NCBI GenBank assembly: GCA_016900015.1
Contig: JACJJM010000015.1
Coordinates: 1-64,000, forward strand
DNA: 64,000 nt
Direction: 5' to 3'
Source: Phocaeicola coprophilus
GTDB lineage: Bacteria; Bacteroidota; Bacteroidia; Bacteroidales; Bacteroidaceae
Shown one piece after another: positions 55,056 to 63,222 of the stretch (position 1 is its first letter; each line of letters opens with the position of its first letter). Below the pieces are notes generated by a model. That model did no database searches. It was not told the origin of the DNA and was given only the letters and a program-made list of their open reading frames with translations. The translations under genes and the position numbers were made by a program.

Positions 55056-55421
55056 TCAATTTCTGTCTCTCATCACATACACTTTCTTTCTATCTCTTAT
55101 GACAGCCGTGATGGGTTTGTCCTTGTCTGCCACGAACGCGTCAAGTTCCGCTTTGGCTGCCGCTTTCGACAGTTCGGTCATTTTCGCATACCGCTTCACG
55201 GTGAGATATTCATGCTCATCCAGATAGGCCATTGCCATCCTGAAACGTTCCCCTTGAGTGAAACGGTTACTGACATGGACTGTCACTGCCGGTCCCGACA
55301 CAACTGTCACCACCCGATACGGATGATGATACCGACGCCAACGCTGCGCATTCGCCGTGCCGCATGAAAGAATGACGACTATCGCCATTATCACCATCTT
55401 CAATTTTCCTGTTGGTCTCAT
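55056..55421 (-). CDS. small exported hypothetical protein, first gene of the sigma-factor cluster
   Basis: About 121 residues with an N-terminal signal (KLKMVIMAIVVILSCGTANA, then Gln); either signal peptidase I after ANA or a lipobox at LSCG is possible. The mature part is basic at first (RWRRYHHPYRVV) and then helical (RFRMAMAYLDEHEYLTVKRY, AKMTELSKAAAKAELDAF). No family recognised. ATG 55421 is chosen over the in-frame TTG at 55430. It ends 5 bp before the His-rich lipoprotein ATG, so they are one transcript. Confidence 0.65.
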   Translation of the reverse strand: MRPTGKLKMVIMAIVVILSCGTANAQRWRRYHHPYRVVTVVSGPAVTVHVSNRFTQGERFRMAMAYLDEHEYLTVKRYAKMTELSKAAAKAELDAFVADKDKPITAVIRDRKKVYVMRDRN

Positions 55422-55720
55422 AATTTTCAATGCTTAAATTATACATTTATGTTTTCAGCCTCTGTCCGCAAGGTTGTTTGAGCGGACGTTCTACATAGAA
55501 GACCCGGCAATGAAATGAAAGTAAAATTGGACATGCAATCTTTTACGGAGGCTGACAACTGAGAGGCAATGTGTCTTCCTGTCCTTCACCCTAAAAAGAT
55601 TTTACAACACCTGTCACCTGACCCGACCATGGCATCCCGCGACAGTGTCTACACCCCGAAGTCCGACCCGGCGAACCATACAGCCCGTCCCCCCTGCAAA
55701 ACCACCCTCTTGTCATGACC

Positions 55721-55784
55721 TGACTATCGCGATTCACTCTGTGTCACAATCGCGAGAATGAAGTGCAGTGAATCGCGATAGTCA
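55721..55784. repeat. perfect 18-bp inverted repeat around a 28-bp spacer
   Basis: 55721-55738 (TGACTATCGCGATTCACT) and 55767-55784 are exact reverse complements. The palindrome-like word ATCGCGA occurs in both arms and again in the spacer. No T-run follows, so it is not an ordinary terminator. Confidence 0.75.
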
Positions 55785-55848
55785 GCCAACGACTTTCCCG
55801 GACAGAAATCCCCCTCAACCTTCCCCTTTACTCCGGCCGAGAGCGGCT

Positions 55849-55864
55849 TCCTTTCCGTGGTCGG
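55849..55864 (-). repeat. intergenic motif shared with 5251-5266
   Basis: Exact 16-bp inverse copy of the motif at 5251-5266, in GC-rich gene-free DNA. Confidence 0.4.
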
Positions 55865-56088
55865 ACGCCCTCCTTTCCGCTCCTGGCTACCCTCCTTTGC
55901 GGACACAAGCAAAACTGAAGGCTTCTCAAAACAGATTGTAAGGGTCGCAAATACACCCTTATCTTTTAAAAAATATAAATAAACAGAAAATAACTCCGTA
56001 GTTTTTCGAAAGTCTAAAGATTACTACGTACTTTTAAACTTTGAAAACGACAAACAAGAACACTATATAACCAATAAAATACAATACT

Positions 56089-57594
56089 ATGGCTTTTGAA
56101 AATTATGAAGTATGGTTTGTCACCGGAGCACAGCTCCTTTATGGTGGTGACGCAGTAATCGCAGTGGATGCACATTCCAATGAAATGGTAGCCGGCCTGA
56201 ACGCTTCCGGCAAATTACCGGTCAAAGTGGTCTATAAAGGCACGGTAAATTCTTCCAAGGAAGTGGAGACAGTGTTCAAAGCTGCCAACAATGATGATAA
56301 ATGTATTGGCGTCATCACTTGGATGCATACTTTCTCACCTGCCAAGATGTGGATTCACGGCTTGCAGCAATTCAACAAACCGCTGCTCCATCTGCATACA
56401 CAATTCAACAAGGAAATCCCCTGGGACACGATGGACATGGACTTCATGAACTTGAACCAATCAGCTCATGGCGACCGTGAGTTCGGACATATCTGCACCC
56501 GTATGCGTATCCGCCGCAAAGTGGTGGTCGGCTATTGGAAAGACGAAAAGACACTGGAACGCATCGCCGTATGGATGCGTGTCTGCGCCGGATGGGCTGA
56601 CGCACACGACATGCTCATCATCCGCTTCGGCGACCAGATGAACAATGTGGCCGTGACTGACGGAGACAAGGTGGAAGCTGAACAACGTCTGGGATACCAT
56701 GTAGACTATTGCCCGGTAAACGACTTGATGGAGTATTATAAAAAAGTGACCGACGAAGAAGCCAAAGCTTTAGTGGACACTTATTTCAAAGAATACGAAC
56801 ACGACCCCAAACTGGAAGACAACAGAACCGTCGAATATGAGAAAATCTGGAATGCAGCAAAAGCTGAAATCGCCCTGCGCCGCATCCTGAAAGACAAAGG
56901 AGCCAAAGGCTTCACGACCAACTTCGACGACCTCGGCCTCTTCGACCAAATCCCCGGCCTGGCCTCACAACGCCTGATGGCCGAAGGCTATGGTTTCGGA
57001 GCTGAAGGCGACTGGAAATCTGCAGCCCTCTACCGCACCGTGTGGTTCATGACCCAAGGCATGACAAACGGCTGCTCTTTCCTGGAAGACTACACCCTCC
57101 ACTTCGACGGTGAAAGAAGCGCCATCCTCCAGGCACACATGCTGGAAGTATGTCCTCTTATCGCAGAACACAGACCCAAACTGGAAGTACACCGTCTGGC
57201 CATCGGCGTCGACAGCCAGACGGCCCGCATCGTGTTCACTTCCAAGCAAGGCCCGGGCGTGACGGCTACAATCGTGGATCTTGGCAACCGCTTCCGCCTG
57301 ATTGTGAACGACGTGGAATGCATCAAATCAAAACCGCTGCCTAAACTTCCCGTGGCTTCAGCTCTCTGGATTCCGATGCCCAACTTCGAAGTCGGTGCCG
57401 GTGCATGGATTCTCGCCGGAGGTACTCACCACTCCTGCTTCTCATTTGACCTGACTCCTGAATATTGGGAAGACTATGCAGAAATCGCAGGCATCGAAAT
57501 GGTACACATTGACAAAAACACGACCATCAGCTGCTTCAAGAAAGAGCTGCGCATGAATGAAGTGTACTACATGCTGAATAAAGCACTCTGCTAA
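56089..57594 (+). CDS. araA: L-arabinose isomerase
   Basis: A 501-residue enzyme converting L-arabinose to L-ribulose, the usual length. NYEVWFVTGAQLLYGGD opens the protein; WMHTFSPAKMWIHGL, LHLHTQFNKEIPW and DFMNLNQSAHGDREFGH contain the metal-site and substrate residues. HHSCFSFDLTPEYWEDYAE is near the C-terminus. It is the first gene of the pentose cluster and is separated from the kinase gene by a hairpin. Confidence 0.97.
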   Translation: MAFENYEVWFVTGAQLLYGGDAVIAVDAHSNEMVAGLNASGKLPVKVVYKGTVNSSKEVETVFKAANNDDKCIGVITWMHTFSPAKMWIHGLQQFNKPLLHLHTQFNKEIPWDTMDMDFMNLNQSAHGDREFGHICTRMRIRRKVVVGYWKDEKTLERIAVWMRVCAGWADAHDMLIIRFGDQMNNVAVTDGDKVEAEQRLGYHVDYCPVNDLMEYYKKVTDEEAKALVDTYFKEYEHDPKLEDNRTVEYEKIWNAAKAEIALRRILKDKGAKGFTTNFDDLGLFDQIPGLASQRLMAEGYGFGAEGDWKSAALYRTVWFMTQGMTNGCSFLEDYTLHFDGERSAILQAHMLEVCPLIAEHRPKLEVHRLAIGVDSQTARIVFTSKQGPGVTATIVDLGNRFRLIVNDVECIKSKPLPKLPVASALWIPMPNFEVGAGAWILAGGTHHSCFSFDLTPEYWEDYAEIAGIEMVHIDKNTTISCFKKELRMNEVYYMLNKALC

Positions 57595-57609
57595 CACAAC
57601 CAACGAATA

Positions 57610-57662
57610 TCCGCAAAGCCCCTCACGGTCGACAAAAGACTCCTGAAAACGGGCTTTGCGGA
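57610..57662 (+). terminator. hairpin between araA and the kinase gene
   Basis: A perfect 12-bp inverted repeat, 57610-57621 with 57651-57662, around a 29-nt loop; followed by CATTCTCATATA, not a T-run. It may be a partial terminator or an RNA-processing/stability element setting the ratio of araA to downstream genes. Confidence 0.5.
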
Positions 57663-57711
57663 CATTCTCATATATACCTTTTATATAAACCTTAAATTGG
57701 CAGGTTTTAAT

Positions 57712-59310
57712 ATGAAATTAGATGCAAAGTCAACAATCGAAACAGGAAAAGCCATTCTGGGTATCGAACTTGGTTCCACACGCATCAAGGCTGTTTTGAT
57801 TGACCAGGAAAACAAACCGATAGCCCAAGGAAGCCACAGCTGGGAGAACCAGTTGGTCGACGGCTTATGGACATACAGCCTTGACGCCATCTGGCATGGA
57901 CTGCAAGATTGCTATGCCGACCTCCGCGCCAATGTCCAAAAGCAATACGGCATCGAGATAGAATCACTGGCAGCCATGGGTGTCAGTGCCATGATGCACG
58001 GTTACATGGCATTCAATGAAAAGGCTGAAATCCTTGCTCCATTCCGCACTTGGAGAAACACCAACACGGGACGGGCGGCAGCCGAACTGTCTGAGCTGTT
58101 TGTCTATAACATACCTTTAAGATGGAGCATTTCACACTTGTATCAAGCCATCCTGAACGACGAGCCACACGTCAAGGACATCCATTACCTGACGACACTG
58201 GCCGGTTACGTGCATTGGCAGCTGACAGGGGAAAAGGTGCTCGGGATAGGCGACGCCTCAGGCATGCTCCCCATCGACACCTCGACCAAGGACTACTCTG
58301 CCCAGATGATAGAGAAGTTTGACAAGCTAATCGCACCTAAAGGATATGGCTGGAAGGTAAAAGACATTCTCCCCAAGGTGCTGCTCGCCGGAGCTGATGC
58401 TGGCATGCTGACCACAGAAGGAGCTAAACGGCTGGACGTGTCCGGACATCTGAAAGCCGGCATACCTGTTTGTCCTCCCGAAGGAGACGCAGGCACAGGC
58501 ATGGTGGCCACCAATGCTGTCAAGCAGCGCACAGGAAACGTGTCTGCCGGCACATCTTCTTTCTCCATGATTGTGTTGGAAAAAGAACTGTCGAAGCCCT
58601 ATGAAATGATTGACATGGTGACCACACCTGACGGAAGTCTGGTCGCAATGGTACACTGCAACAACTGCACCTCCGACCTCAACGCTTGGGTAAACATCTT
58701 CAAAGAATATCAAGAATTACTGGGTGTTCCGGTTAATATGGACGAAATTTTCGGCAAACTGTACAACCACGCTCTGACTGGAGACACGGATTGCGGAGGC
58801 CTCATCTCCTACAACTACATATCAGGAGAACCTGTAACCGGATTGGAAGAAGGACGCCCCTTGTTTGTCCGCTCGGCCAATGACAAGTTTAATCTGGCAA
58901 ATTTCATGCGTGCTCACTTGTATGCCTCTGTCGGCGTCCTTAAAATCGGCAATGACATCCTGTTCAATGATGAAAAAATCAAAGTTGACCGCATTACAGG
59001 CCACGGTGGTTTGTTTAAGACCAAAGGCGTGGGACAAAGAGTGCTGGCCGCAGCCATCAATTCACCCATCTCCGTCATGGAAACAGCCGGTGAAGGTGGA
59101 GCTTGGGGCATTGCATTGCTGGCTTCCTACCTTGTGAACAACGCAACCGGCCAAACACTCGCAGACTTCCTCGACAAACAAGTGTTTGCCGACAACACCG
59201 GCATTGAAATCGCTCCGACAGCAGAAGACGTTGCCGGCTTCAATGCTTATATTAAGAACTACAAAGCCGGACTTCCCATCGAAGAGGCCGCTACTAAATG
59301 TAAACAATAA
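57712..59310 (+). CDS. araB: FGGY-family carbohydrate kinase (probable L-ribulokinase)
   Basis: About 532 residues of the FGGY/hexokinase-actin fold. The phosphate-1 motif is [16 protein letters not shown], then [24 protein letters not shown] and RTWRNTNTG. ATPase motifs include [13 protein letters not shown] and [15 protein letters not shown], and near the end [20 protein letters not shown]. Context directly after araA favours ribulokinase, though the sequence type is also annotated as xylulokinase in relatives. The ATG at 57712 is used; a TTG lies five codons upstream. Confidence 0.85.
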   Translation: MKLDAKSTIETGKAILGIELGSTRIKAVLIDQENKPIAQGSHSWENQLVDGLWTYSLDAIWHGLQDCYADLRANVQKQYGIEIESLAAMGVSAMMHGYMAFNEKAEILAPFRTWRNTNTGRAAAELSELFVYNIPLRWSISHLYQAILNDEPHVKDIHYLTTLAGYVHWQLTGEKVLGIGDASGMLPIDTSTKDYSAQMIEKFDKLIAPKGYGWKVKDILPKVLLAGADAGMLTTEGAKRLDVSGHLKAGIPVCPPEGDAGTGMVATNAVKQRTGNVSAGTSSFSMIVLEKELSKPYEMIDMVTTPDGSLVAMVHCNNCTSDLNAWVNIFKEYQELLGVPVNMDEIFGKLYNHALTGDTDCGGLISYNYISGEPVTGLEEGRPLFVRSANDKFNLANFMRAHLYASVGVLKIGNDILFNDEKIKVDRITGHGGLFKTKGVGQRVLAAAINSPISVMETAGEGGAWGIALLASYLVNNATGQTLADFLDKQVFADNTGIEIAPTAEDVAGFNAYIKNYKAGLPIEEAATKCKQ

Positions 59311-59336
59311 CTGTTTGATATAAAACTAATATTCCT

Positions 59337-61346
59337 ATGAACGACGTAAAAGTAATGAATCGCGCAGCCGACAATATCCGCATACTGGCTGCTTCTATGG
59401 TTGAAAAAGCCAAATCAGGCCATCCTGGCGGAGCTATGGGCGGCGCAGATTTTATCAACGTATTGTTCTCAGAGTTTTTGGTGTACGATCCTGAAAACCC
59501 ACGCTGGGAAGGACGTGACCGTTTCTTCCTTGATCCTGGTCACATGTCGCCAATGCTCTACTCCACACTGGCATTGACCGGCAAATTCACAATGGACGAG
59601 TTGGGACAATTCCGCCAATGGGACAGCCCGACTCCGGGACACCCTGAAGTAAATGTCATGAGAGGTATCGAAAACACCTCAGGCCCGTTGGGACAAGGAC
59701 ACACCTTCGCCGTGGGTGCAGCCATCGCTGCCAAATTCTTGAAAGCACGCTTTGGTGAAGTCATGAACCAGACTATTTATGCCTATATTTCAGACGGCGG
59801 AATACAAGAAGAAATATCCCAAGGCGCAGGACGCCTGGCCGGTCACCTGGGCCTCGACAACCTGATCATGTTTTATGACTCCAACGACATCCAACTCTCC
59901 ACTCCGTGTAATGCAGTCACAAGTGAAAACGTAGCCCAGAAATATGCAGCATGGAACTGGAAAGTCATCGAAATCAATGGCAACGATGTCGAACAAATCC
60001 GTCAAGCACTGCGTGAGGCTCAAGCCGAAACTGAACGTCCGACCCTCATCATCGGCAAGACCATCATGGGAAAAGGCGCACGCAAAGCCGACAACTCAAG
60101 CTACGAAGCCGACTGCGCCACTCATGGTGCGCCCCTCGGTGACGGAGCATATATCAACACCATCAAGAACCTGGGCGGCAATCCTGACGACCCATTCCAC
60201 ATCTTCCCTGAAGTCGCAGAGCTGTATGCCAAGCGTGCAGAAGAGCTGAAAGGCATCGTGGCAGAACGATATGCTGCCAAAGCAGCTTGGGCAAAGGCAA
60301 ATCCTGAACTAGCCGCCAAGATGGAAGCCTGGTTCAACAACGCCGTACCGGCAGTCGACTGGGCCGGAATCCAGCAAAAACCCAATTCGGCCACTCGCGG
60401 TGCATCTGCAACGGTGCTGGGCGCATTGGCAACCCAAGTGGAAAACATGATTGTCGCTTCAGCCGACCTTTCCAACTCGGATAAGACCGACGGCTTCTTG
60501 AAGAAAACCCACGCATTTGCAAAGGGCGACTTTACAGGTGCCTTCCTGCAAGCTGGCGTATCTGAACTGACCATGGCTTGTTGCTGCATGGGTATGGCCC
60601 TTCATGGAGGCGTCATCGCTGCATGTGCTACCTTCTTCGTATTCTCCGACTACATGAAGCCTGCCGTACGTATGGCTGCCTTGATGGAACTTCCAGTGAA
60701 ATTCATCTGGACGCACGATGCATTCCGTGTAGGCGAAGACGGCCCTACTCACGAACCTGTGGAACAAGAAGCTCAAATCCGCCTGATGGAAAAACTGAAA
60801 AACCACAAAGGACACAACTCCATGCTGGTTCTCCGTCCAGCAGACGCAGAAGAAACAACTGTCGCATGGCGTTTGGCTATGGAAAACACCAAGACTCCGA
60901 CAGCGCTCATCTTCTCTCGTCAGAACATTAACAATCTGCCCGAAGGCAATGACTACAGCCAAGTGGCCAAAGGCGCATACATCGTGGCCGGTTCTGATGA
61001 AAATCCGGACATCACGCTCGTAGCTTCCGGTTCTGAAGTCTCCACCTTACTCGCAGGAACAGAATTGCTCCGTAAAGAAGGCATCAAAGTGCGCGTCGTT
61101 TCCGTTCCTTCAGAGGGACTGTTCCGCAGCCAAAGCAAGGAATACCAAGAATCCATCCTCCCCAAGAATGCCAAGATTTTCGGCATGACAGCCGGACTGC
61201 CTGTGACACTTGAAGGATTGGTGGGAGCCAATGGAAAAGTCTTCGGTATGGAATCTTTCGGTTTCTCTGCTCCTTACAAGGTGCTGGATGAAAAACTCGG
61301 ATTTACGGCTGAAAACGTCTACAAGCAGGTGAAAGACATGCTCTAA
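59337..61346 (+). CDS. tkt: transketolase
   Basis: A 669-residue thiamine diphosphate enzyme of the non-oxidative pentose phosphate pathway. The N-terminal PP domain has KSGHPGGAMGGADF, LDPGHMSPMLY, GPLGQGHTFAVG and the ThDP/Mg region SDGGIQEEISQGAG. The Pyr domain has GAFLQAGVSELTMA and THDAFRVGEDGPTHEPVEQE. It lies 26 bp after the kinase gene and links arabinose catabolism to glycolysis. A strong terminator follows. Confidence 0.96.
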   Translation: MNDVKVMNRAADNIRILAASMVEKAKSGHPGGAMGGADFINVLFSEFLVYDPENPRWEGRDRFFLDPGHMSPMLYSTLALTGKFTMDELGQFRQWDSPTPGHPEVNVMRGIENTSGPLGQGHTFAVGAAIAAKFLKARFGEVMNQTIYAYISDGGIQEEISQGAGRLAGHLGLDNLIMFYDSNDIQLSTPCNAVTSENVAQKYAAWNWKVIEINGNDVEQIRQALREAQAETERPTLIIGKTIMGKGARKADNSSYEADCATHGAPLGDGAYINTIKNLGGNPDDPFHIFPEVAELYAKRAEELKGIVAERYAAKAAWAKANPELAAKMEAWFNNAVPAVDWAGIQQKPNSATRGASATVLGALATQVENMIVASADLSNSDKTDGFLKKTHAFAKGDFTGAFLQAGVSELTMACCCMGMALHGGVIAACATFFVFSDYMKPAVRMAALMELPVKFIWTHDAFRVGEDGPTHEPVEQEAQIRLMEKLKNHKGHNSMLVLRPADAEETTVAWRLAMENTKTPTALIFSRQNINNLPEGNDYSQVAKGAYIVAGSDENPDITLVASGSEVSTLLAGTELLRKEGIKVRVVSVPSEGLFRSQSKEYQESILPKNAKIFGMTAGLPVTLEGLVGANGKVFGMESFGFSAPYKVLDEKLGFTAENVYKQVKDML

Positions 61347-61369
61347 ACACAAAAAGAGACACCCACTAA

Positions 61370-61421
61370 AAGGAGTTAAAGCACCCTCACGAATAAAGGC
61401 TCTGCTTTAACTCCTTCTTCT
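61370..61421 (+). terminator. terminator after transketolase
   Basis: A perfect 14-bp stem (61370-61383 with 61403-61416) with a 19-nt loop, then CTTCTTATATTT. The TATATTTG just after it (61422-61429) could also be the -7 box of rpiB. Confidence 0.75.
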
Positions 61422-61484
61422 TATATTTGTCCATACAGATTTTAATTCCGAAATTTGCCCAACTATAAAAACAAAAAACACATC

Positions 61485-61925
61485 ATGGATACTAAAGTTA
61501 TAGGATTGGCTTCCGACCATGCCGGATTCGAATTGAAACAATTCGTAAAACAATGGTTGGACGAGCACCACATGCCATACAAAGACTATGGCACATACAC
61601 GACAGAAAGTTGTGACTATCCCGACTTCGGACATGCACTCGCCAAAGGCATCGAAAACGGAGAATGCTATCCGGGCATCGCCATCTGTGGCAGCGGAGAA
61701 GGCATCAGCATGACACTCAACAAACATCAGAGCATCCGTGCCGGACTGTGCTGGATACCGGAAATAGCCCATCTCTGCCGGCAACACAATGATGCTAATG
61801 TCTTAGTCATGCCTGGACGTTTCATTGATACTGCAACAGCGTCCGCCATCATGGAAGAATTTTTCAATACAGAATTTGAAGGAGGCCGCCACCAAAAACG
61901 CATAGACAAAATGCCCTTAAAATAA
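61485..61925 (+). CDS. rpiB: ribose-5-phosphate isomerase B
   Basis: A 146-residue RpiB/LacAB-type isomerase interconverting ribose-5-P and ribulose-5-P. IGLASDHAGFELK (conserved His), DYGTYTTESCDYPDFGHAL, the catalytic Cys in AICGSGEGISM and the C-terminal basic tail (RHQKRIDKM) are present. The ATG at 61485 is chosen over a TTG at 61455. It belongs functionally with transketolase although a terminator lies between them. Confidence 0.94.
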   Translation: MDTKVIGLASDHAGFELKQFVKQWLDEHHMPYKDYGTYTTESCDYPDFGHALAKGIENGECYPGIAICGSGEGISMTLNKHQSIRAGLCWIPEIAHLCRQHNDANVLVMPGRFIDTATASAIMEEFFNTEFEGGRHQKRIDKMPLK

Positions 61926-61963
61926 CTTATTAACCAACCTTTTTAAATTTAGGAACAAACGTT

Positions 61964-62446
61964 ATGGCCATGCACAATTGGTTTGAATGCAAAATACGCT
62001 ACGAGAAAACTCTCGAAAACGGGATGAACAAAAAAGTAACCGAACCTTACCTAGTCGATGCCTTGAGCTTTACTGAAGCAGAAGCACGCATCATCGAAGA
62101 AATGACTCCATTCATCAGTGGAGAGTTTACTGTGTCCGACATCAGACGTGCCAACTACAGTGAACTGTTTTCTTCAGAAGAAGAGGCTGCTGACCGCTGG
62201 TTCAAGTGCAAGCTCTACTTCATCACCTTGGATGAAAAGAGCGGAGCTGAAAAGAAAACAGCAATCCAAGTACTTGTACAAGCAGCAGACTTGCGCGATG
62301 CCGTAAAGAAACTGGACGAAGGCATGAAAGGAACAATGGCTGACTACTCCATTGCCTCTGTCGCTGAAACTGCCATCATGGACGTGTATCCCTATTCGGC
62401 AGAACCCGACGTAAAGCCGGAATTCCCTGATGCTGACAAACGGTAG
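61964..62446 (+). CDS. DUF4494 protein
   Basis: A 160-residue cytoplasmic protein of a Bacteroidota-restricted family. It begins MAMHNWFECKIRYEKTLENG and repeats a similar pattern in its second half (RWFKCKLYFITLDEKSGAEK), suggesting an internal duplication of a small beta-rich unit. FTEAEARIIEEMTPFISGEF is typical. Function unknown. It sits 38 bp after rpiB and 24 bp before the YggS-family gene. Confidence 0.8.
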   Translation: MAMHNWFECKIRYEKTLENGMNKKVTEPYLVDALSFTEAEARIIEEMTPFISGEFTVSDIRRANYSELFSSEEEAADRWFKCKLYFITLDEKSGAEKKTAIQVLVQAADLRDAVKKLDEGMKGTMADYSIASVAETAIMDVYPYSAEPDVKPEFPDADKR

Positions 62447-62470
62447 GTGATAATAATTTCTAAAAACACT

Positions 62471-63139
62471 ATGAACATTCAAGCAAATCTGAAGGAAGTG
62501 CTTTCCGAACTGCCGGCAAATGTCCGCCTTGTTGCAGTCTCCAAGTTTCACCCTCAAGAGGCCATCATGGAAGCCTATCAAGCGGGACAACGCATCTTTG
62601 GAGAAAGCAAGGTGCAGGAAATGACTGAAAAATATGAAGCCTTGCCCAAAGACATCCAGTGGCATTTCATCGGACACCTTCAAACCAACAAAATCAAGTA
62701 TATGGCTCCTTACGTAGCCATGATTCATGGAGTCGACTCCTACAAGCTATTGGCAGACATAAACAAACAAGCTGCAAAATGCAACCGTCGAATTCCGTGT
62801 CTGCTTCAACTGCACATCGCACAAGAAGAAACTAAATTTGGTTTCAGCTTTGATGAATGTACAGCCATGCTAGAAACAGAAAATTGGAAATCACTTGACC
62901 ACGTCGCTTTGCAAGGGGTCATGGGAATGGCCAGCAACACAGACAACATGGAACAAGTAAAGAACGAATTCCAGTCACTGCACACCTATTTCCAGCAAAT
63001 AAAAAAACAATTCTTTGCCGACGCTCCAGACTTCAAGGAAATATCCATGGGTATGAGCCATGACTATCCAATCGCACTCCAAGAAGGGTCCACGATGATA
63101 CGGGTCGGAAGCAAGATATTTGGAGAAAGGGTCTACTGA
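62471..63139 (+). CDS. YggS-family PLP homeostasis protein
   Basis: A 222-residue single-domain relative of alanine racemase. The PLP lysine is in LVAVSKFHP, followed by FGESKVQEM, WHFIGHLQTNKIKY, GVMGMAS, MGMSHDYPIAL and the phosphate-binding VGSKIFG. The family keeps free PLP in balance rather than catalysing a known reaction. The ATG at 62471 is used; a GTG 24 bp upstream is possible. Its TGA lies inside the loop region of the terminator hairpin. Confidence 0.93.
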   Translation: MNIQANLKEVLSELPANVRLVAVSKFHPQEAIMEAYQAGQRIFGESKVQEMTEKYEALPKDIQWHFIGHLQTNKIKYMAPYVAMIHGVDSYKLLADINKQAAKCNRRIPCLLQLHIAQEETKFGFSFDECTAMLETENWKSLDHVALQGVMGMASNTDNMEQVKNEFQSLHTYFQQIKKQFFADAPDFKEISMGMSHDYPIALQEGSTMIRVGSKIFGERVY

Positions 63140-63153
63140 CCCTTTCTCTTTTT
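63123..63153 (+). terminator. terminator overlapping the end of the YggS-family gene
   Basis: A stem of about 11 bp (63123-63133 with 63138-63148), loop TACT, then TTTTT. The stop codon TGA (63137-63139) spans the loop and the start of the 3' arm. Confidence 0.85.
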
Positions 63154-63164
63154 CTATAATTTAG

Positions 63165-63195
63165 TTGCCCACTATAGTTTTATATTATAAATTTG
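63165..63195 (+). promoter_or_regulatory. promoter of the acyl-CoA synthetase gene
   Basis: TTG (63165-63167), 20-bp spacer, TAAATTTG (63188-63195), 27 bp before the ATG. Confidence 0.7.
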
Positions 63196-63222
63196 CACAC
63201 ATACTAACTAAATGTGCAAACT

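Larger units (their letters stand above)
55422..56088. other. 667-bp non-coding region upstream of araA
   Basis: No gene seen. It holds an 18-bp inverted repeat (55721-55784) and a GC-rich relic with the 16-bp motif shared with 5251-5266. Near araA there are two similar boxes: ACTCCGTAGTTTTT (55992-56005) and ACTACGTACTTTTA (56022-56035), 30 bp apart. These could be paired operator sites for a pentose regulator, on weak evidence. Confidence 0.5.
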
